64,000 bases of DNA from Antennarius striatus (Eukaryota > Chordata > Actinopteri > Lophiiformes > Antennariidae), in assembly GCF_040054535.1 (NCBI RefSeq), contig NC_090785.1:13181501-13245500 (forward strand), read 5' to 3'. Positions within the stretch are counted from its first letter, which is position 1. Each line of letters starts with the position of its first letter. The notes beneath the pieces are model-generated. The model saw nothing but the letters and a program-made list of their open reading frames with translations, had not been told where the DNA came from and did no database searches. This document shows, piece after piece, positions 25,935-36,108 of this stretch. The translations under genes were made by a program, and so were the position numbers.

Positions 25935-25968
25935 GATGGACTTGTCCACCATAGTGGACAAGTCCATC
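25935..25968. other. Perfect 15-bp hairpin, 4-nt loop
   Basis: gatggacttgtccac at 25935-25949 pairs exactly with 25954-25968. The loop is 'cata'. It lies in the adra1b intron. Confidence 0.85.
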
Positions 25969-26139
25969 CCCAAAACGTTTTATGAAAAACAAATGCAAAA
26001 GCAATAGATTAACTGACCATTCATACAATTTACATACATAAAAGGAATAGTCACTTGTACAAATTATGTAACATAAACACAGCCAAATCTTAATTAATGA
26101 TTGCTTTACTTCACAATATATTGAACAATAATTTGTTTA

Positions 26140-26378
26140 ATGAAATGTCAAGAAATGGTACCAAAAAAATAGAGCCAGTTGTTATGTCTTCAAACTCAAA
26201 AATAGTCCGTTTGCTATGATTTAAGACAAGAAAACACAGAAAATGCTCACCTTTTAGCAGATGAAAACCAGTGAATGTTTGTCAATGTTGTTAGGAAAAT
26301 AAATCATTTATTGACTATTAACTATTGACAATTAATTCCTGTATATTCGATGAATCAGTTGCTCAACTAATCCCCAGT
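26140..26378. repeat. Degenerate fish interspersed repeat (hAT-type MITE class)
   Basis: The block 'gtcttcaaactcaaaaatag', 'gctatgatttaagacaag', 'aaaacacagaaaatgctc' and 'ccagtgaatgtttg', ending in 'gatgaatcagttgctcaact', follows a common teleost repeat whose far end reads 'attaatcg..gttgcagctct'. The class is named from memory; the ends are eroded. Confidence 0.45.
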
Positions 26379-28134
26379 TGAGCTAAACCAAAACAAGGGA
26401 ACATTAACATAGAACCCAGCAGGAAGGTTTTGTCAGACAGTGTGCGTATATGAGAAACTAAAACAGAAATTGATTGACTTTATGTCTTCCAGGAAGAGAA
26501 ATGTTCAGGCGGTACTTGTTGTTTCAACCGCACACGTCGTCCTTTGGTTGTTTAACACCCAGCACAGACACTAATGTCCTGTGAAGGCCTCACAAATATA
26601 GCAACTGTTACAAGAAGCGCTCTTATGTGAGAAAAAACAACACTTTAGGGGTGTTAACAACCCATTGTTACCATATATGTGTGTTTTTGGAGGTATTTTA
26701 CATTTATCTGTGGATCTCAGGCATTGCTCTTCAGCCTCCGCGGTTCATAGGGTAATTAAAAACATTTTGACGGAGAGAAATAATGAGGGCACTAATTGAC
26801 ACATTGACGAAGCAAAAGGGTGGTGGCAGGGCCGAGCAGGAGGCCACAGGATGATGGCGGTAAAAGCGCCAACCCAATTTTCCAGAAATAACCTTGTGCT
26901 ATGGTTTCATTGAAAGCAATCTGCAAGGGCAATAACCATTCTGTCCTTTTGGATTAAGACACACTAATCAAATTCATGGGTGTGTTATGAAAGCGGATGT
27001 GTGAGGTTTTTGTGGTGCATGTGTGCTCGACGTGGGACAGAGTTGGCATTGCTGATTCCACTTAATGAGAATAACAGGATATCTGCTTTTTTTGTTTTAG
27101 TTGTTCCTGTGTTTCATAGTGAGATGTAAGTATGTGAGTCTGTCTTCAGGAAGGAGGTGCAAACATTTCTTTTCACAGAAGGGGTGACACCAACAACAAC
27201 CCTCCCACAGTTTATCTATAAACCATTGTCTTGCATCCAAGCCCTCACATCCTGTAATGTTTGTACTGTAGCCTTTTGGTATAAGCAAAGAATAGATGCA
27301 CACAAAAAAAACATAGACACACAACTATTTACCAGATTTCTTTCTGTATTTGCAAAAGTTTAGTCACAAACCTGAGCAGAGAGGAAACGGAACAGCTTCC
27401 CATCAGCCGGGCCCTTGTGGGGCGTCCCAGTGATTCAGGGCCAGGAGGAGCTTTTATCAAGGTCCTTTCACATGACAGCGTTACAGCCTTCCATAGTCTT
27501 TTTCTGAAACATCTCCACTGTAACCCAAAATATACAAGTGCAAGACAGCTATAAGCTGGACTTCAGTTTACATCTGACTCACAAGTAAGGCTACAGCTGA
27601 ACATTATTTATCCACTGCACCCAAAGCCATGTGTTTATCAGTATACAACAGAAAAAGTTAGAATTTAACAGAGAGGGAGAAGTTGTCACGTCTGAATCTG
27701 TCATGTCAGAGCATTAAAGATGATATATATACATTGTCATGTGTTGTCCTCATCAGTGGGAGCGTGTGCTGTTCAGTCAGCTTTAGGTAATTGTAAATTT
27801 ACCTCAGTTTGCTTGTCTGCAGCAGAGACAATGAGAAAGTTTCCCCTGGAGGTGAAGCAAACATCTTCCCCGCTTGTAAACCATTTGTTGGTGAGATTAG
27901 TTTAGAAAAGACAGAGATGGGCGGATATGATAGAACGAGCAAGTTTTAATTCAAGTCTATTAAACTTAGTATCCCCAAGTCACAGGCATAACTCACACGG
28001 TTATGTAACACATTTAAGTGGCTGTCCAGAAGCGAAAATAGCATGTGAAAACAGCAGCCACTGGGACGAGACCCATTCATCTACAGTACAGTAGGCCAAG
28101 ACACATTAAGCAGCCTCCTGCAGTTCACAGCTGG

Positions 28135-28135
<1 letters not shown>

Positions 28136-28169
<34 letters not shown>
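28136..28169. repeat. (CA)n microsatellite
   Basis: About 17 CA units in the adra1b intron. Confidence 0.95.
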
Positions 28170-28171
<2 letters not shown>

Positions 28172-28719
28172 CAAACTACTCATAGTGCTGCCAGAATGCT
28201 AGTTGAACATGACTTTAGTATATTTCTGAGTATTTAGTTGTATCCAACAAAACATGTGTCCTCGTCTGTTCAATATACTGTATGTAATGATCGCAGCTTC
28301 ACTTATGATAATTGTTAGAGCTGCAGAAGCTGGTATTGACTGAGCAGAGCGCTGAGGTGTGTGTCTGTCTCTTTGTAATATGTCGTCAGAGGTAATTTCA
28401 CAGTTGAACGCCTGAGATTATGGCACATCCTCAGCCTCTCCAGGAATGTGATATCAATTTAACAATGTGGGCCGCTAGGAAGAAACAGAGTTTTATTCTC
28501 ATCCGCCCACACACTCACACCAATCCTTTCTTTCATGCTAATCTCACACTTTCTTATTAACCCCCCTCACTCGCCCCCACCACTTCCTTTACTGCTAACA
28601 TATCTGTATTTATTTAAGCTTGGCCACAGGAAGACAATTGGAGACACACATTAATATGCATAATCAACCTGCTGTTTAATCGTTCCCTCCACCACAGAGT
28701 CAGGGGTAGTCACCCATGT

Positions 28720-28808
28720 TTATTTGTTGGTCTGTTTGTTTATTTATTTGTCGGTCTGTTTGTTTGTTTGGTTGGTTGGTTGGTTGGTTGGTTCATTGGT
28801 TGGTTGTG
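28720..28808. repeat. TTTG/TTGG low-complexity tract
   Basis: Tetranucleotide-like TTTG units pass into eight or so TTGG units, with one interruption (gttcattgg). Confidence 0.85.
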
Positions 28809-29197
28809 TGTTTGAGAAGGATATCTCTTTTGTGTAGGGTTGGAGGATGATACAAAGAAATGTTCACTAAAACTTGAGTCAGATCTGGGAACAAATGCAA
28901 ATTTTGAATGTCCTTCAAGCCTTCTGTATACGTCATGAAGAGATTATAACAGTAACCAATCAAAATAAAGAAAACACATGGACAAGTGATGATGTCTCAC
29001 CACTGCATCCAGACAGACCACCATCAATATGTGGTTTAGATAAAGTCGATTTGATCTTAGAAATGGATTTTAGGTATCTGTGAACTCTAAGATGGAAAAT
29101 CATTTCATAAATTCATGATGATAGGAAATGTTTCCAAATGCTGCAAGTATGTTTACAGTGAAGGTGATGTCATTTGTCCTGAAGCAGTGTAAAGCAA

Positions 29198-29245
29198 TCA
29201 TCGTGGTGACATCGTCATAGTGACATCATCATAGTGACATCATCA
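29198..29245. repeat. Three imperfect copies of a 15-mer
   Basis: A unit close to 'catagtgacatcatc' is repeated about three times in tandem. Confidence 0.75.
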
Positions 29246-30720
29246 AGTGCATCTCTGCTCAGGAAACAGTGACACAGTAACTGATGTTTTCCTCAGGGAC
29301 ATACCAAATGTATTGTGGACACTCACGGCTATTTCTACTTTCTGAGGCCCAACTGGCGATGAATATTTCCGAAAGAGATGTTACGTGATTACTGTAACGT
29401 TTTACTGTTTATACTTACAGGTTTTAGTAATACTGGTGCAAGCAGAGTACTTTCAAGTTTGTATTGTTTATTCCATTATTACTATTTCCTCTAAGGAAAG
29501 GTCAGCGTCACACCGGGCAACATTTGGCCCATATGCAGGTTTCACAATGTGAAGATTAGTTGTGGTAGGATAACCTCTATAACCCTGAACAGAAAAAGGT
29601 GCTATTTCAACCAAATATCTACCCTTTTTTTCCATGTTAAAGTCTCTCCCACAGTGTGCTCACCCTAACTCAGGGTCACCCCTCTCTCTGGAGTCTCATG
29701 AAAGTCGTCCAGATGAACTGTAACAGCGTTATAGCATCAGTTTTTGAAAGAAGCACAAGCTCTTTCTTCAATGATAAATAACATGGCCTCTCTGGTCATT
29801 CAATAACTCCCATCACATCCTGTCTTCCCACAGGCACACTCTGAGGCTTTATACTGGGTCACTCTGAATCAATGCTGCCACCTAGCGGAAAATGTAAGGC
29901 CTGCATTCACAAAGAGGAATGATAATGAATCTTATATACAGTACGTACTACGTAGGTCTGGACAGGGGATAGTAAAAAAGTGAAGAAACATAAACGCTTA
30001 ACAGAAATAATTTAAGATATTTAAAAAAAATTGTAGCATCAGCCACACTGAAATTGAGCTCAGATAAAATTAGATAGTAGAGCTTTCCCTGAGATTACTC
30101 GCTGGTTTTGCAGCCCAAACCCTAAAATTTTTACAGTGAAATATTCTGCAGGAAAGTCTTTTTACATATTGAGTCTACAAATATTTACATATCAATTCAA
30201 AGATTCATCCATCGCTGTTGTGTTTAAACATGAATGCACAGATTTCACCTGTTAAAATAAATCAGACGTCTGACAATAACAGCATTAATTACTTTTTCAC
30301 CATCGATCACTTTCAGTTCCTATTTTTTCGTATCCCTTGCAGTCACAACAGGGTAGTGAACAGTGGTTCGTTTCCTAGCCATCCCTGGTTTTAAGATTTC
30401 TGTGTGACACAAACATGAAAAATGAGAAGTTGGATATAGTGATGAGCTGAGCCAGAGAGGAGCAGGAGGGGCTGTTTGAAGTCTCTGGAAGACATAACTT
30501 CACAGAAGCCATGAGTTCTCATCTTTCTCAGATTTGGTGTTGATTAAATAAACATGATTCGTACGAGTTTGATTCAAGCTGCTGGAGGTTTATTTCTAAA
30601 TTCTGGACAGTCGTATCAGTTGTACAGGTGTGTATCCTGATTGTTAGACCAAGTTTATCGCTCCATGATGATGTTAGGTTCATACACAACACACAGAACT
30701 GATTTGATTGTCTAAATCAC

Positions 30721-30885
30721 ACGTGTCAAACTCAAGACCAGTTGGCCAAATGTGGCCCGCCACATCATTGTATGTGGCCTGCGAGGGCATTAAAGGTCAG
30801 AGTGTCTCAAAACTGAACTGTACAGCTCTGTGATGATAATTATTTAAATTGAAATAAAGTAAACTGTTAAAACTTTGACAAGACT
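30721..30885 (+). mobile_element. Truncated 'gtgtcaaactc' TIR element
   Basis: It begins 'gtgtcaaactcaagacc', continues 'ggccaaatgtggcccgcc' and 'catcattgtatgtggcctg', the start of a widespread teleost non-autonomous element. The matching right end (gagtttgacac) is not found; the sequence fades near 'aactttgacaagactc'. A two-ended copy is at 60724-61175. It lies just before the second adra1b coding exon. Confidence 0.55.
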
Positions 30886-31044
30886 CATGTTTACATAGGA
30901 TCCCATTGCTCACACAAAGCTTTCATAAATTGTTTCTGGAAAAAGTTCTGAAAGCCTTCAGGATGTTCATTCTGTACAAGACACCTAGCCATAAGTTACT
31001 CATGTCATTATTTCCTTTTTCTCTCTTTATTTTCCTGGTTCCAG

Positions 31045-31610
31045 GGTCTTTTAATGTGAACTTGCGCCCACCTGATACCCTCTTCAAGGTCATCTTCTGG
31101 TTGGGCTATTTCAACAGCTGCCTGAACCCCATCATCTACCCCTGCTACAGCCGTGAGTTCAAGGTGGCCTTCATTCGCATCCTGAGATGCCAATGTCACC
31201 AGCGTAAGCGTCCTGGTTGGAGGGCGTACAATTACCGTTCCTCTAATTTCAGCTCTTCTGGACACTCACGCAAAAGCTCAGGCGATCACAACTCCAGCTG
31301 CTTGAATGGCAGCCAGCGCACCCTGCCGTCCTCGGCCAGCCCGAGCCCCAGCTACCTGACCAAAGGTCTGCCACCTTGTCCAGAAGGGGAAACACTATAC
31401 ATCTGGGGGCCTACCACTCCGAGCCCCACAACACCCAACCTGCTGCCTGGCAGCCCCACAGACTGCCAGCAAGGAGCTGTAAGAGAAGAGTTAAGAGGAG
31501 GAAAACCAGCCGAGGAGACAGCTGGTGGCATTTTCTACTTCTCCTTTGGGAAGAATCGAGATAACACAGCAATCAACAAAGACAACGTTGTCCCTGACGA
31601 CAGGGTGTGA
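31045..31610 (+). CDS. adra1b: Alpha-1B adrenergic receptor, coding exon 2 (TM7 and tail)
   Basis: The acceptor at 31043-31044 restores the frame: the split Gly codon becomes G325, followed by [20 protein letters not shown]7 carries the NPIIY motif at 352-356. Helix 8 and the start of the tail have a Cys pair (RCQC) that is a palmitoylation candidate in this family. The tail is 512 minus about 370 residues long, Ser/Thr-rich, and contains GSQRTLPS and SPSYL, shared with mammalian 1B and absent from 1A and 1D. Translation stops at TGA 31608-31610. The tail end (DDRV) differs from human 1B, as expected for this fast-evolving region. Confidence 0.95.
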
Positions 31611-32261
31611 CCTCTGACCTTTCTGATACACGTTCTCTCGCACAAGGATTAACAGAATATGGATCTAGAGTTTGACAGATTTGCTTCATTTGCCGTACAT
31701 GGTCCCATAATTATTCATCAGTGGATTGTCATAGTCCTTCATGGTCGATGTGAGGTGAACACACACGTGTGTTTGTCTGTGTTGCTGTACCTGTGGTTAG
31801 CATAGGCAGGAAGACGTCTTTCGGTGGACATAAGGAGGATAAAATGATCACTGCCTTCTTTTGAGCACCTGTGTATTGTGTTTGATTAAACAGAACTTAA
31901 TTTATAGGAAAAAAGACACTTTTTCAGAAAAGAACTCTACTCAAAAGTGATTTTGTTAAAAATCCATGTCTAAGGTGTTTTTAATTTATATATCAAAGTT
32001 ATATCATTTGACATTTTTTTAAAACATGCAACAATTCACCCATGAGGAAGCATTTAGTGATGATGACAATGAAAAAAAAAACATCCTTGAGCACACCCCC
32101 CACCCCCACCTCTAGATGGGCGGCCCCTTGCCTGGACTGGTTGGATTGAGACATTCTGCCCTGTACAAACAGCACAGGACATCTGACTCATATACAGTGT
32201 GATAAGACAAATGGTTATGATGTTGTTGCAGTCACTTGGTATCTTTGTGGTATGCTGTGGA

Positions 32262-32361
32262 AATAAAATATAACCTGGTTTATCTTCTGTGTGCATAGTT
32301 ATTAGATATCATCTTATTTGTATGTTTGATGTGCAAAAAGTACCAATGATCTGTGAATAAA
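32262..32361 (+). terminator. adra1b: adra1b polyadenylation signals
   Basis: AATAAA occurs at 32262-32267 and again at 32356-32361, about 650 and 750 bases after the stop codon. The second is followed by T/G-containing sequence. Which is used cannot be told. Confidence 0.5.
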
Positions 32362-33113
32362 CATCGAACACTGCTCAAACGCTGCTTCGCTGCAAACTTT
32401 GTTTCACTCAACAAGAGCTACCATAGTACGTTTGCAGCCATGTTGGCTGTGAGTTCATGGGGAGCAGGTGTGTGATGTTCTTATGTTGGAGATCATTTAA
32501 AGAGGATTATTTGGTATTTTACTGATCATAATCAATTACTTGTTGAAAGCCTCTTGTTGATTTTGTTACTCTGGATCGAACATTTTACATTTCTTGAAAT
32601 GACGCACTTCCTGTATTCTGTTGTTTTGTCTCATCTCTTTGTTTTAGTTACAGATAATCATCAAATTAGTCAAACACATTAACAGACAAAAACTCTCTAA
32701 ATCCCTCGAGTGTACATTCAATCAGAAAAGGCAGTATTATCAAAAATGTGACCCCCGCCCAACATAATTGTTTTCAACGTTAGAATAAAAGCAATGATAA
32801 GTGCAGCTTTCATCAAATGTGCTAATTTAATTCAGCGTAATAACATTAAAAACATTAATCATGTCAGTCACCTGATATTGCCTGATTTACAAATCGCATC
32901 TGCAGTAGAGATGAGATTGGATTTCATTCTATCGGAACTCAAAGACCTTATCACTATGTGATTAATGTTTGAAATAAGTTTCATCTGTGCACTAATTTTC
33001 TCGATTTATTATGGTGTCAAAATATAATACTGTCTTATCATGTGAAAATGAAGAAAGGACTTCTCAGGATAATGATGCTGGCTCACCAGAGCTAACATGT
33101 GGTCCAAATGGAA

Positions 33114-33143
33114 ACACCAGTTCAGTAGAAACTGAACTGGTGT
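33114..33143. other. Perfect 13-bp hairpin, 4-nt loop
   Basis: acaccagttcagt at 33114-33126 is the exact reverse complement of 33131-33143. The loop is 'agaa'. Confidence 0.85.
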
Positions 33144-33937
33144 CTGCAGAGGTGAGTTTATATCCTGCTCCTTCCTCTCAGTGTCACAAGGGGACACACA
33201 AGCCTTGTCCACACTGGGATCATTCACTTTGAAGATAATGTCTCCCTCCTGTTATTCAAGATGCCATCATTTGAAAGGAGATCCAGCTGATAGATATCCA
33301 CCCTATCCACAGGTTTAAACCTCACCCTGGAAGGCTCTTCACCCGCAGGCAGGAAGTGAAAAAAGATGACTAATGCGATTATGTGATTAAGGTGGTTCAC
33401 AGAACACAGACTTTAGAAAACGTTGACTAATAATGTGGTTAACCAATAGATAAAATCACTATTTTCAATAGTACAATAGGATATTTTTGGATTGAAAAGC
33501 AACATAAATCATCATTTTTCTCAATCAGATTATATATAATCAAATTAAAAAACTCTAATACAAAAAAAGTAATCAGGTGTAGGGCCTTTGTTCAACAAAT
33601 AGTTTGAAACAAATACTTGGAAAAAATCAGATCCTGAGCAAATACAGATGAAAAAAAACTCTGTGGTGGTTAACTCTACTGTTAGTGGACATATTTGACT
33701 GACCTGCTAGACTCAAGCAGATATGAGGCAAAAATACATTTGTGATCGGCTCACTTATCCATAACTTCACACTCCCTGCTTTTCCATTCTAAAACTTGTT
33801 GCTTTTAACCTGAACCAGTGCCGACTCAAGTAACACATGAGTCCATTGAACAGCCTCTGTGCTGTTCCCACTGGAGTCACAAGAGGACACGAGTAATATT
33901 ATACCCGAAGAACTGCATATACCTGATACAAGTCTGA

Positions 33938-33993
33938 GGATGTATCATGTATTTACAGTATTTAGGGATGTATCATGTATATACAGTATTTAG
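33938..33993. repeat. 28-bp tandem duplication
   Basis: Two adjacent copies of a 28-mer beginning ggatgtatcatgtat and ending acagtatttag differ at one base (t/a). The second copy abuts the SINE fragment. Confidence 0.9.
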
Positions 33994-34076
33994 AGCAGTA
34001 CTGCTGCCTCACACCAAGAAGGTCCTGGCTTCAATCCACTGTCCTGGGAGGAGTTTGCATGTTCTCCCTGTGTTTC
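33994..34076 (+). repeat. SINE fragment with degenerate B box
   Basis: The segment 'ctgctgcctcacaccaagaa', 'ggtcctggcttcaatcc' and 'ggagtttgcatgttctccc' is the middle of the tRNA-derived teleost SINE. It includes the B-box position (ggcttcaatcc for ggttcgaatcc), exactly the part deleted from the copy at 5262-5495. Confidence 0.6.
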
Positions 34077-34876
34077 TGAGGGTACCTTTGCCCAGGCTTT
34101 GTATGTGATGTAAAATCCTGGATATTCATATACTTTATGTTCTCTATAGCATTGCTGTCCTGTGTTTTGGACAGAGTGGGAACCAAGTACAGAACATGGA
34201 TCACAAAGGCGGCACAAATAGCTGAATAAAGATGTCAGACGAAGCCAAAAATATCAACATAAGAATCTGTGTTGACTGGAGTGGCAGTTGCATATCTTCA
34301 TAGTGGACGACAGCTCAGAGTGAACAGTCAGATCTCCAGGAGCAGAATGAATCAACCTGTGGCACAAAAGCAAGAAGTCAGGATCAGGTGGAGGAAGAGA
34401 TTTTACAAAAAATCACAAACACGGCATACAGGAGTAACACTTGGTGTAATTCGACAAATAGTGGATGAAGATCTGTCGTTGTGAAATTTTTTAGTCAGTA
34501 CATGAAGGTGAAATAACTGAAGACAGGCATGCAGGGCATCACAATGTCAACATTTTACAACACTCTACATGCTCAGACTCGCAAAGCACATGAAAAATCT
34601 GACTCTGACAGGAGCTGGGAAATTTTAGGATTTTTTACCTTTAAGATCCGACATTATACCACTGAGTAAAATGATAAACCGTTTTGAAATATAATAGCTG
34701 ACATTTTTTAGTCACATGTGGGTCTAACACTCGGTGGGTTTTTCGTGAGAGTGAAGGAAGCAGCAGGTCTGGGCACAGATTCAAAACTAAAAAGGAGGAC
34801 ACTGTACCACAGACCACTCCTTTTTTAATGTGTCTTGTAAACTGGTTGCTCAGCTCTCCTCTTCTCTTTCACTATC

Positions 34877-35574
34877 ATGGCATTCACTGGGAAATATGAG
34901 CTGGAAAGTCAAGACAAGTATGAGGAATTCCTAAAAGAAATCGGTAACCATATTTTCTTATTGTTTCTTAACATTTATATGGATTAATGGGAGTCATTGT
35001 TTATTTAAACTTCTTCAAATCTCTGTCATAGAGCTTCTCCATGCCAAGACAGACCACAAAGTGATAACAGAGGTGGTTCAGGATGGAAATGACTTCACCT
35101 GGACCCAAACCATTCCTAACTGGACCTGGTCCAACAAGTTCACCATTGGTCAGGATTGTGAACTCAAGACATTGAAGGGTTTAGAGTTCAAGGTGAGTTA
35201 AAAACACGGACTGGTGAAAATTATTTGAAAAGAAATCTTCCACATATTTGCTGAGTTTCATCAGACCTTTCTTCCTGAACTTTAGGCTCCTGTCACCATG
35301 GAAAATGGCAAAATTTCCATACAGTTTCCTCAGTATATGTTCACAGCAGAGATCATCGATGGTAAGCTAGTGATGGTAAGAGAGTTAACCATTTGTCATG
35401 CGCACAAAGAACAAAATGAATATCAGGGTTAATTTTTAGTAACCTGAATTAAACTTGTATTTCTTTTATTTTCATCCTGTATCATCTTAATCTTTTGCTC
35501 ATCATTTCTTCTAGAATTGTACAACTCCAGGAGAGAATGGCGTGACTTTCACGAGAGTCAGCAAGAGGATCTGA
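34877..35574 (+). CDS. fabp6: Ileal fatty-acid-binding protein / gastrotropin (FABP6)
   Basis: FABP6 is a cytosolic beta-barrel carrier of bile acids in enterocytes. Four exons join in frame: 34877-34943, 35032-35192, 35286-35375 and 35515-35574, with GT-AG introns of 88, 93 and 139 bases, giving 125 residues (human 128). The family start MAFTGKYELES and the FABP signature G-K-Y-E-L are present. The core VQDGNDFTWTQ and NKFTIGQ match vertebrate FABP6, and the end TFTRVSKRI corresponds to human TYERVSKRL. The four-exon plan is that of all FABP genes. The helix-turn-helix lid after residue 22 is about four residues shorter than in zebrafish or human, which lowers certainty about the exon 1/2 junction. 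It lies between adra1b and ccnjl, as in human. A polyadenylation signal follows at 35807. No clear TATA box or FXR inverted repeat was seen upstream. Confidence 0.93.
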
Positions 35575-35806
35575 AAATGCAAGACACGGTCCAGCTGAGG
35601 AGAGGCTGAGCCATGAAACTGTGAGACCTCAATCCATGAGACCACGAGTGCGTGTTAGAGAGGCTGCCGGACGAAACCATCAGGAATTACAGAAGCAAAG
35701 AAAAGACAACCAGCTGGAACATCTCTCAGCTTAATAGAATTGCAATTTTTCTTATTCTACAAGTTCTGTTTTACAAAAAATGGAAACTATGTGAAACTCT
35801 GACTGA

Positions 35807-35812
35807 AATAAA
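35807..35812 (+). terminator. fabp6: fabp6 polyadenylation signal
   Basis: AATAAA lies 233 bases after the stop codon. A second AATAAA-like hexamer is found near 35835. Confidence 0.6.
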
Positions 35813-35922
35813 ATTTCTCTGAACAACTTATCCCAATAAATAGAGAAAAAAATAATGGTTGGTTGATTCATTTTTTTGTTAAGGATAGTTAGATGTTACA
35901 GTAATTTTGTTTAAATGTACAA

Positions 35923-36108
<186 letters not shown>

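Larger units (their letters stand above)
23285..31044 (+). other. adra1b: adra1b intron (7.8 kb)
   Basis: Donor 'ataG|gtaggt', acceptor 'ttcctggttccag|GG'. The exon 1 frame stays open for 48 more codons into the intron, stopping at 23430. The intron holds an AAT microsatellite, a short CA tract, one hairpin, two degenerate interspersed repeats, and AT-rich blocks with homeobox/POU-like words that might be regulatory. No other gene is seen in it. Confidence 0.85.
31611..34876. other. adra1b 3'UTR and adra1b-fabp6 spacer
   Basis: The first 750 bases look like adra1b 3'UTR with two AATAAA signals. The remaining spacer holds one hairpin, a 28-bp tandem duplication and a SINE fragment. TTC1 and PWWP2A lie here in human; no frame resembling TPR repeats or a PWWP domain is seen. 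Confidence 0.7.
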
